Below are positions 15,740 to 22,258 of a DNA stretch of 64,000 nt, piece by piece. Source of the DNA: Acidobacterium sp049965615 (GTDB taxonomy: Bacteria; Acidobacteriota; Terriglobia; Terriglobales; Acidobacteriaceae); assembly GCA_049965615.1 (NCBI GenBank), contig JBMFWD010000009.1, positions 1 to 64,000 on the forward strand. The letters run 5' to 3'. The translations under genes were made by a program, and so were the position numbers. The notes under the pieces were generated by a model that saw only the letters and a list, made by a program, of their open reading frames with translations, had not been told where the DNA came from and did no database searches. Each line of letters begins with the position of its first letter. The stretch's first letter is position 1.

Positions 15740-16507
15740 ATGCGTCTTGACGGTAAGGTAGCGATTGTTACAGGTGGCGGTTCAGGCATAGGGCAGGTGA
15801 TTGCGGAGCGGCTGGCGAGTGATGGCGCCAGCGTGGTGATTGATTACATCAGCAGTCCGGAGGGGGCCGAGGGCACTGCGCAGGTGATCGAAAAGCAGCA
15901 TGGCAGGGGCGAGATTTTTCAGGCCGACATCACGAAGGTTGAAGACATCAAGAAGCTGGTGGATGAGGCGTGGAAGCACTTTGGTTCGGCCGACATACTG
16001 GTGAACAATGCCGGCATTGAGATGCGGGCGGATTTCTGGGACACGACGGAAGACCAGTTCGACAAGGTGATGGATGTGAATCTGCGCGGGCCGTTCTTCC
16101 TGACGCAGGAGTTTGTGCGGCGGCTGCGTGCCGCGAAGAAACCGGGTCGGATTATCAATATCAGCTCTGTGCACGAAGACATGGCGTTTCCTGGCTTTTC
16201 GACTTATTGCTGCAGCAAGGGTGGCATGCGCATGCTGATGCGCGACCTTGCGGTGGAGCTAGGTCCGCTGGGTATTACATGCAACAACGTTGCGCCCGGT
16301 GCGATCATTACGCCAATCAATATATCGCTGCTGGAAGACAAGCCGAAGCTCAATGCATTGCTCAAGAACATTCCGCTGAATCGTCTTGGCGAGCCGAAGG
16401 ATGTTGCATCCGTGGTAGCCTTTTTATCCTCTGACGAGGCTGGGTACGTTAACGGTTCTACTTTTGTCGTTGACGGCGGGCTGATGCGGAATTATCACGA
16501 GCAATAA
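15740..16507 (+). CDS. Short-chain dehydrogenase, glucose 1-dehydrogenase-like
   Basis: Rossmann-fold SDR of 255 residues. The cofactor motif is TGGGSGIG (11-18), NNAG is at 89-92, and the catalytic set is Ser142/143, Tyr156 and Lys160 (YCCSK). The C-terminus GSTFVVDGGLM is the standard SDR ending. Closest family sense is glucose 1-dehydrogenase (glucose to gluconolactone with NAD(P)). The gene is three bases upstream of a GH15 glucoamylase, which would supply glucose. ATG 15740 has a purine-rich Shine-Dalgarno (ggggga). Substrate is inferred from family and neighbour. Confidence 0.82.
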   Translation: MRLDGKVAIVTGGGSGIGQVIAERLASDGASVVIDYISSPEGAEGTAQVIEKQHGRGEIFQADITKVEDIKKLVDEAWKHFGSADILVNNAGIEMRADFWDTTEDQFDKVMDVNLRGPFFLTQEFVRRLRAAKKPGRIINISSVHEDMAFPGFSTYCCSKGGMRMLMRDLAVELGPLGITCNNVAPGAIITPINISLLEDKPKLNALLKNIPLNRLGEPKDVASVVAFLSSDEAGYVNGSTFVVDGGLMRNYHEQ

Positions 16508-16510
16508 ACT

Positions 16511-18391
16511 ATGAGCCTGAAGATCGAAGATTATGCATTGATTGGCGACTGTCACACAGCCGCCCTGGTGGGAAGGAACGGATCCATTGACTGGTTGTGC
16601 TGGCCGGACTTTGCTTCCGGCGCATGTTTTTCTTCGATTCTGGGAGACGAAAGCAACGGTTACTGGAGTATTCGGCCCGCGGTCAAGCGGTACAAGTCGA
16701 GCCGGAGATATATTCCGCACACGTTGATTCTGGAAACGACCTTTGAGACCAGGAAGGGAGCCGTGCGCGTGATCGACTTTATGCCGACGCGCGATGAGAA
16801 CTCCGACGTGGTGCGGATTGTAGAAGGGATTCGCGGCGAAGTCGAGATGCAGATGGAGCTTGCGATTCGGTGTGACTATGGGCACACTGTCCCGTGGGTG
16901 GTCAGGACGGATGAAGGTGTTCGGGCGATTGCCGGACCCCATCTGATGTTTCTGCGCGCGTCAGAGGAAACGCACGGCGAAGATTTGAAGACGGTAAGCA
17001 CCTTCAGTTTGCGCCGGGGGCAGCGCGCGTGGTTTACGTTGACGCATGGCTTGTCTCACAAGGGCGATCCTCCTGCGACGGATGCATTGGAGGCGCTGGC
17101 TAAGACGACGAAGTTCTGGGTGGACTGGACCAAGAAGAGCCGACGGCGTGGCAAGTATGCCGAGGTGATTGAGCGGTCGCTGATTACGCTGAAGGCTTTG
17201 ACCTATATGCCGACGGGCGGAGTGGTGGCGGCTCCGACGACTTCGCTGCCCGAACAACTGGGCGGGCCGCGCAACTGGGACTATCGCTATTGCTGGTTGC
17301 GTGATGCCACGTTTACGCTGCTGGCGCTGATGAGCGGCGGCTACTACGAGGAGGCGCGAGCATGGCAGGATTGGCTGTTGCGCGCGCTGGCGGGTTCAGC
17401 GGACCAGGTGCAGATCATGTACGGGATCCACGGAGAGCGGTCGCTGGTGGAGTGGGAGGCCGACTGGCTGCCCGGGTATGAGAACTCCAAGCCGGTACGC
17501 ATTGGGAATGCCGCGGCGGAGCAGCTACAACTGGATATTTACGGCGAAGTGATGGATGCTTTCTTCCACGCGGAGGTGGGTGTGAGGAGCCTGCGTGAGG
17601 AGGACTTCCACATCTGGCGTGAATTGATTGAGCACTTGCGCGGGATATGGATGCTTCCGGACGAAGGCATATGGGAGACGCGCGGGGAGCCGGAGCACTT
17701 TACGTATTCGAAGGTGATGGCGTGGTTGGCTTTTGACCGCGCGATTCAACTGGCGGAGCACCACAAGCTGGATGTGCCGATGGAGGCCTGGAAGCGGACT
17801 CGCGACGAGATTCACGAGGAGGTCTGCAAGAAGGGTTTCGACAAGCGCAAGAACAGCTTTGTACAGTCTTACGAGACGAAGAGGCTGGATGCGGCGCTGC
17901 TGCTGATTCCTCTGGTGGGTTTCTTGCCGGTGGACGACCCGCGGGTGATTGGGACTGTTGATGCCGTGCAGAAGTACCTGATGAAAGATGGGCTGGTACT
18001 GCGCTATGACACGGCGAAGGGAAGCGATGGATTGCCGCCGGGCGAGGGTGCGTTTCTGGCTTGCAGCTTCTGGCTGGTGAGCGCGTTGCATGCGATCGGG
18101 CGCAAAGGCGAAGCGAAGAAGCTGTTTGATCGGCTGTTGAAGCTGACCAACGACGTGGGATTGCTGGCCGAGGAGTATGACACGAAGCGGAAACGGCAGG
18201 TAGGGAATTTTCCGCAGGCGTTTTCGCACATTACGCTGCTGGTTTCAGCCCTGCATGTGGAGGGGGATGGTCTTTCCCGACATCGGCAGGGCTGGCACTC
18301 GAAGGAAGGCAAGCTAACGATTCGCCAGCAGATTGCGCACCACAAGGCGCACAAGGCCGAGGAGAAGAAGATGCGGATGCAGCGGGGATGA
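16511..18391 (+). CDS. Glycoside hydrolase family 15 (glucoamylase/trehalase type)
   Basis: Enzyme of 626 residues with the bacterial GH15 plan: an N-terminal beta-sandwich domain (IEDYALIGDCHTAALVGRNGSIDWLCWP, about 5-32) and an (alpha/alpha)6 barrel. The general acid is expected in GIWETRGEPEHFTYSK (about 388-403) and the general base near the C-terminal NFPQAFSH (about 566-573). It has no signal peptide, so it acts in the cytoplasm on maltodextrin, trehalose or glycogen-derived sugar. It is in one operon with the glucose-dehydrogenase-like SDR. Trehalase and glucoamylase activities cannot be separated from sequence alone. Confidence 0.88.
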   Translation: MSLKIEDYALIGDCHTAALVGRNGSIDWLCWPDFASGACFSSILGDESNGYWSIRPAVKRYKSSRRYIPHTLILETTFETRKGAVRVIDFMPTRDENSDVVRIVEGIRGEVEMQMELAIRCDYGHTVPWVVRTDEGVRAIAGPHLMFLRASEETHGEDLKTVSTFSLRRGQRAWFTLTHGLSHKGDPPATDALEALAKTTKFWVDWTKKSRRRGKYAEVIERSLITLKALTYMPTGGVVAAPTTSLPEQLGGPRNWDYRYCWLRDATFTLLALMSGGYYEEARAWQDWLLRALAGSADQVQIMYGIHGERSLVEWEADWLPGYENSKPVRIGNAAAEQLQLDIYGEVMDAFFHAEVGVRSLREEDFHIWRELIEHLRGIWMLPDEGIWETRGEPEHFTYSKVMAWLAFDRAIQLAEHHKLDVPMEAWKRTRDEIHEEVCKKGFDKRKNSFVQSYETKRLDAALLLIPLVGFLPVDDPRVIGTVDAVQKYLMKDGLVLRYDTAKGSDGLPPGEGAFLACSFWLVSALHAIGRKGEAKKLFDRLLKLTNDVGLLAEEYDTKRKRQVGNFPQAFSHITLLVSALHVEGDGLSRHRQGWHSKEGKLTIRQQIAHHKAHKAEEKKMRMQRG

Positions 18392-18443
18392 CTGATGTCC
18401 CGGGAGCAGTGAAGATATTGGCGCGGTGTTTCTTCCGCAATTC

Positions 18444-18482
18444 AGCATAAATGCAAGTTTTTCGCAAACTTGCATTTATGCT
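18444..18482. promoter_or_regulatory. 17-bp perfect inverted repeat, probable operator
   Basis: agcataaatgcaagttt (18444-18460), loop ttcgc, then aaacttgcatttatgct (18466-18482), perfectly complementary. The right arm covers the -35 (ttgcat, 18470-18475) of a promoter with -10 ttaaat (18492-18497) and 16-bp spacing, reading into the TSUP gene at 18507. No T-tract follows, so a repressor site is more likely than a terminator. The regulator is not in the window. Confidence 0.65.
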
Positions 18483-18506
18483 CCGGTCCACTTAAATCTT
18501 GAAGAG

Positions 18507-19340
18507 ATGAGCACGCTTGTATTTTCTGCCTGGCTTTTGCTGAGTTCACTCCTTGCGGGGTTCCTGGGAGCGCTGACGGGCCTTGGGGGCGGCGTGGTGA
18601 TTGTTCCCGTGCTCACGCTGCTATTCCACGTTGATATTCACTATGCGATTGGCGCCTCGCTTGTGTCGGTGATTGCGACTTCGTCGGGCGCGGCGGCTTC
18701 TTATGTGCGCGAGGGGTTCTCGAGCGTGCGAATCGGCATGTTCCTGGAAGTTGCGACGACCCTCGGCGCGCTATTTGGGGCCTACTTGACGACGCGGGTA
18801 TCCGCGCCGACGATTGGCGTAATTTTTGGGGTGGTGCTGTTGTATTCGGCCTGGGCGTCTTTTCGCACCAAGCATGACACACACACGGACAAGCCGGATG
18901 CGATGGCAATGCGGTTGAAGCTGAAGGGGAGCTTTCCGACGCCAGCGGGCGAAGAAAGCTACGTGGCGCAGCGCGTGCCGGCGGGTTTTGGGCTGATGTA
19001 CCTGGCGGGAACGCTCTCCGGTCTGCTGGGAATTGGGTCGGGAGCGGTGAAGGTGCTGGCGATGGATCAGGCGATGCGGCTTCCGTTCAAGGTATCGACT
19101 ACGACCAGCAATTTTATGATTGGCGTTACGGCGGCGGCGAGCGCGGGAATTTATCTGAGTCGCGGTTACATAGCGCCGGATCTGGCGATGCCGGTGATGC
19201 TGGGCGTGCTGGCCGGATCGATGCTGGGCGCGAAGGTGCTGGTGAAGGCCAGGGTGCCAATGCTGCGAACGGTATTTGCGCTGGTGATTGTGGCGCTTGG
19301 ATTTGAAATGATCTACAACAGCCTGGCGGGGAAGCTATGA
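18507..19340 (+). CDS. TSUP family sulfite/sulfonate exporter (TauE/SafE type)
   Basis: Polytopic membrane protein of 277 residues with two TSUP halves: FLGALTGLGGGVVIVPVLTL (about 17-36) and the later GTLSGLLGIGSGAVKVLAM (about 168-186). Family members export sulfite, sulfonates or related anions. ATG 18507 follows the promoter and operator described at 18444-18497; an upstream frame to 18426 reads through that operator and is rejected. The next gene, DUF1634, overlaps by 4 bp, a recurrent pairing. A siroheme-sulfite reductase operon converges from the right, which supports sulfite as substrate. Confidence 0.85.
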   Translation: MSTLVFSAWLLLSSLLAGFLGALTGLGGGVVIVPVLTLLFHVDIHYAIGASLVSVIATSSGAAASYVREGFSSVRIGMFLEVATTLGALFGAYLTTRVSAPTIGVIFGVVLLYSAWASFRTKHDTHTDKPDAMAMRLKLKGSFPTPAGEESYVAQRVPAGFGLMYLAGTLSGLLGIGSGAVKVLAMDQAMRLPFKVSTTTSNFMIGVTAAASAGIYLSRGYIAPDLAMPVMLGVLAGSMLGAKVLVKARVPMLRTVFALVIVALGFEMIYNSLAGKL

Positions 19341-19711
19341 GAGCGTGGGATGACCAACGGATGGACGAGATCATCTCAAACATGCTGCGCGCTGGCGTGC
19401 TGACGGCGGCTGCGCTCGTTCTTCTGGGTGGGGTGATGTATTTGTTCCAGAATCCGGGCATGGTTCCGAGCTACCGGCACTTTCATGGCGAACCGATCAA
19501 GCTGCGCGACCCGGTACAGATTTTTCTGGGTGCGATTCATGGTCGCGCGGACGAGATCATTCAGCTGGGACTGCTGGTGCTGATCGTCACGCCGATCGCG
19601 CGGGTGTTTCTGTGCGTGGTGGGCTTCTTTACGCAGCGCGACCGGCTGTATGTGGCAGTCAGCGGGCTGGTGCTGGCTGTTCTGCTGTACAGTCTTGTGT
19701 TTGGCCATTGA
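19337..19711 (+). CDS. DUF1634 membrane protein, TSUP partner
   Basis: Protein of 124 residues with three hydrophobic segments (about 17-37, 76-96, 103-122) and the family pattern of DUF1634, commonly encoded next to TSUP exporters. Start ATG 19337 overlaps the TSUP stop (ATGA). A second ATG eight codons on (19361) is possible. It is likely an accessory subunit of the exporter. Its 3' end overlaps the convergent siroheme-synthase gene by 53 bp. Confidence 0.78.
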   Translation: MRAWDDQRMDEIISNMLRAGVLTAAALVLLGGVMYLFQNPGMVPSYRHFHGEPIKLRDPVQIFLGAIHGRADEIIQLGLLVLIVTPIARVFLCVVGFFTQRDRLYVAVSGLVLAVLLYSLVFGH

Positions 19712-20327
19712 TGCCGTCGTAGGAACCGAGAGCGAGGCGGCGCGAGGGGCAGCTCTGCGAGCGGCAGACTTCACGCTGGGCGAGCGTGTGCAGCAACTGC
19801 TTGCGGTATTCGCCTTCGGGGTAAATTTGCAGCACTTCTCGACGGAGTTCGCCGAGATCCGCGAGCCAGGGGCCGAGATCTTCTGGCAGGGCGGCGTTGA
19901 TTTCGCGGCGCAAGCGTTGCGCGAGGGCCGGGCTTTCGCCGTTGGTGGAGATGACTATCTGCAGGTCGCCGCGGCGGACGATGGAGCCGAAGTAGAAGTC
20001 GCAGTTGGGCGGATCGTCTACTGCATTGCACAAAATGTTGCGCTCTTCTGCGTCATGGTAGACGGCTGCGTTCACGTCGCGATCGTCCGTGGCTGCGATG
20101 ACGAGGAAATTTCCGAGGACATCTTCGGGGACGTAGGCGCGGAGTTCCAGGTGGATTTGTCCCTGGGCTGCGAGCTGATGGACTTCGTCGCGGGCTTCTG
20201 TTGCGATGACCCGGATATCGGCCTCGGCATCGAGCAGCGATGTGATCTTGGACCAGGCGATTTCGCCCGCGCCGACGACGAGGCAGGGCCGGTTGCGTAG
20301 TTTGAGGAAAGCGGGGAAGAGGCTCAT
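19659..20327 (-). CDS. Precorrin-2 dehydrogenase / sirohydrochlorin ferrochelatase domain (Met8/CysG-N type)
   Basis: Protein of 222 residues carrying out the last steps of siroheme synthesis, NAD-dependent oxidation of precorrin-2 and probably iron insertion. The N-terminal Rossmann motif is LVVGAGEIAWSK (about 16-27); the central NAVDDPPNCDFYF holds the conserved Asp region; the C-terminal part (SPALAQRLRREINAALP) matches the CysG-B dimerisation/ferrochelatase segment. ATG 20327 overlaps the stop codon of the upstream reductase gene (ATGA), so cofactor and enzyme production are coupled. A longer reading upstream is out of the real gene. No uroporphyrinogen methyltransferase domain is present. 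Confidence 0.87.
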   Translation of the reverse strand: MSLFPAFLKLRNRPCLVVGAGEIAWSKITSLLDAEADIRVIATEARDEVHQLAAQGQIHLELRAYVPEDVLGNFLVIAATDDRDVNAAVYHDAEERNILCNAVDDPPNCDFYFGSIVRRGDLQIVISTNGESPALAQRLRREINAALPEDLGPWLADLGELRREVLQIYPEGEYRKQLLHTLAQREVCRSQSCPSRRLALGSYDGINGQTQDCTAEQPAPAR

Positions 20328-22021
20328 TCGGCGGCTCCGTGGGGGACGCGGCCGGTGGGCTTGTCGCGATCGACGGGGGCGACGGTTTCGCCTGCGAGGA
20401 GCGCGCGCAGTTGCGTTTCGTCGTGGCGGGCGAACCATGTGCGCAGGTTCTCCTGCTGGCTGCGCTGATTGATGTAGGAGCCGAGGAGGCGCTCCAGTGC
20501 GGCGGGCACTTCGGTGGCGGGTGCGCGATAGCCGACCGGGCGTGCGAAGCCTGCGTTTTTGCCGACTCCGCCTCCTACGCAGAAGTAGTAGGCGTCGACG
20601 AGCTGACCGTTGTGCTTGATTTTTTTGCCTTCGAGGCCGATGTCGGCGATCCAGTGCTGGCCGCAGCTGTTCGGGCATCCGGTGACGTGGAGCTTGAGTT
20701 CCTGATCGAAGGCGGGAAGGCGTTCTTCGAGCTCATCGACGAGCCAGCGGGTGAATCCCTTGGTCTCCGTGATGGCGAGTTTGCAGAACTCGGTGCCGGT
20801 GCAGGCGACGGCTCCGCGCCAGAAGTGGGAGCCTTCGACGCGAAGGCCGATGCGCTCGATTTCACGGGCCATTTCCGCGGCGCGGTGGCTGGGTATGTTG
20901 ATGAAGATAAGGTTCTGCATGGTGGTGAGGCGGAGGTCGCCGGAGCCATATTTTTCGGCGAGTTCGGCGGCCTGCTGCAACTGGAGTCCGGTGAGGCGGC
21001 CACGCAGGACGGATGCGCCGATGTAGGAGAGGCCGGGCTGCTTTTGCGGGTGGATGCCGACGTGATCGCGAAGGACATCGCTGGGGATGCGCTCTTCACC
21101 GGCGGGCGGCAGCGAGTAACCCAGGCGGCGATCGAGTTCCTGCAGGAAGGATTGCGGCGTCCATCCTTCTTTGAGGAAGAGGTACTTGATGCGGGCGCGG
21201 TCACGGCTTTCGCGCAGGCCCTGCTGGTCGCGGAAGATTTCAGTGATGGTTTTGGCGACTTCAAAGACCTGGCTTTCGAGCAGGAAAGCATCGAGCTTGA
21301 CGGCGAGGTGGGGCTCGTTGGAGAGTCCGCCGCCGACACGGACGCTGAAGCCGGTTTGATCGCCGCGCTTTGCCGGGGTGAAGGCGATGTCGTTAATCTC
21401 AGGGTAGTTGCACCATGACGCGCAGCCGGTGGCCGAGATTTTGAACTTGCGGGGCAGGTTGTAGAAGTCGGAATTGCCGATGAGGCCGTCGGCGAGCTCG
21501 ATGGCGAGTGGCGATGCGTCGCAGATTTCATCGGCGGCAATGCCGGCGAGCGGGCAGCCAGTGACATTGCGGACGACGTCTCCGCAGGCTCCGCGGGGGG
21601 AGAGTCCGACTTTGTCGAGCGCATCGACGACTTCCGGGAGGGATTCGATGGTGAGCCAGTGGAGCTGTATATTCTGTCGAACGGTGATGTCAGCGGTGTC
21701 GCGGCCATAGCGCTGGGTGAGGCTGGCGATGACCTTGAGCTGGTCGGCGCGGAGGATGCCGTTGGGGATGCCGATTCGCATCATGAAGTAGGGCGTGACG
21801 GCGCCTTCTCCGCCCTTGCCTCCGGTGACGCCGACGCCGTCGCCCTGGGTGTAGATTCCCCACCACTTGAAGTACATGCCGGCCCACTCGGGCACGACGC
21901 TTTCACGGCCTTGCGCGGCGAAGCGGCGGACATCGTCAAAGAACTGCCATGGGTTCTTTTCCACTTTGAGGCGTTCGATTTTCTGTGTTTTGGTTTCTTT
22001 GACAACGGTAGCGTCAGCCAT
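20324..22021 (-). CDS. Ferredoxin-dependent sulfite/nitrite reductase (SirA/NirA type)
   Basis: Siroheme-[4Fe-4S] reductase of 565 residues with duplicated ferredoxin-like and siroheme domains. Cluster ligands lie in CTGTEFC (about 406-412) and TGCPNSCG (about 449-453). KWWGIYTQ and NVTGCPLAG match the regions bearing the Tyr-Cys pair of mycobacterial SirA, which favours sulfite reduction for cysteine synthesis; nitrite reduction is the alternative. ATG 22021 has a Shine-Dalgarno (aggag); the upstream extension to 22069 is rejected. The gene is coupled to the siroheme-synthesis gene and preceded by a Cys-rich leader peptide, which also argues for a cysteine pathway role. Confidence 0.88.
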   Translation of the reverse strand: MADATVVKETKTQKIERLKVEKNPWQFFDDVRRFAAQGRESVVPEWAGMYFKWWGIYTQGDGVGVTGGKGGEGAVTPYFMMRIGIPNGILRADQLKVIASLTQRYGRDTADITVRQNIQLHWLTIESLPEVVDALDKVGLSPRGACGDVVRNVTGCPLAGIAADEICDASPLAIELADGLIGNSDFYNLPRKFKISATGCASWCNYPEINDIAFTPAKRGDQTGFSVRVGGGLSNEPHLAVKLDAFLLESQVFEVAKTITEIFRDQQGLRESRDRARIKYLFLKEGWTPQSFLQELDRRLGYSLPPAGEERIPSDVLRDHVGIHPQKQPGLSYIGASVLRGRLTGLQLQQAAELAEKYGSGDLRLTTMQNLIFINIPSHRAAEMAREIERIGLRVEGSHFWRGAVACTGTEFCKLAITETKGFTRWLVDELEERLPAFDQELKLHVTGCPNSCGQHWIADIGLEGKKIKHNGQLVDAYYFCVGGGVGKNAGFARPVGYRAPATEVPAALERLLGSYINQRSQQENLRTWFARHDETQLRALLAGETVAPVDRDKPTGRVPHGAAE

Positions 22022-22060
22022 GTGGCTCCTGTGAGGTGTAGAGATGTGGGAGAAAGAGAA

Positions 22061-22091
22061 ATCCCGCATTAGCTGGTGGCTAGTGCGGGAT
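22061..22091 (-). terminator. Hairpin between Cys leader peptide and reductase, probable attenuator
   Basis: On the plus strand atcccgcattagc (22061-22073) pairs with gctagtgcgggat (22079-22091) over 13 bp with one G-T pair and the loop tggtg. On the transcribed minus strand it is followed by tttctctttctccc. It lies about 30 nt after the leader-peptide stop codon and about 40 nt before the reductase start, the position expected of an attenuator or a ribosome-access switch. Confidence 0.65.
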
Positions 22092-22121
22092 CGTGAAGGG
22101 TTGAGCTGTGGTGTGGTGTAC

Positions 22122-22190
22122 CTACGCCATGGCCTTCGCGGTCCGCAGACAGCGACAGCACATACAGACCATGATGGTGGCGTAGCTCAT
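22122..22190 (-). CDS. Cysteine-rich leader peptide (22 residues), probable Cys sensor
   Basis: The minus-strand ATG at 22190 opens a 22-codon frame, M-S-Y-A-T-I-M then VCMCCRCLRT and AKAMA, stop TAG. Four of 22 codons are Cys, clustered at positions 9, 11, 12 and 14. There is no Shine-Dalgarno, but the ATG lies seven bases after a -10 hexamer, as in leaderless mRNAs. ctacgcca in codons 2-5 is complementary to tggcgtag at codons 20-23, so the peptide frame can fold into a stem around the Cys codons. Cys-rich leaders that sense cysteine by translation are known upstream of cysteine genes in actinobacteria; this resembles them. The peptide itself probably has no other function. Confidence 0.7.
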   Translation of the reverse strand: MSYATIMVCMCCRCLRTAKAMA

Positions 22191-22196
22191 AAAAAA

Positions 22197-22225
22197 AGAT
22201 TAACTGCGATACGGCCTTGCGTCAA
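22197..22225 (-). promoter_or_regulatory. Promoter of the Cys leader and reductase operon
   Basis: Minus strand: -35 TTGACG (22225-22220), 17-bp spacer, -10 TAATCT (22202-22197). Six T residues then lead to the leader ATG at 22190, so transcription would start at or next to the start codon. Confidence 0.65.
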
Positions 22226-22258
22226 TCAGGAATTATCGCTTGCGGGGCAAGTCTCCAC

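Noticed and set aside
20328..20678. N-terminal extension of the siroheme-synthesis gene
   Set aside because: Arg/Pro-rich translation antisense-like within the reductase gene; MSLFPAFLKL at 20327 is the family start and overlaps the upstream stop codon.
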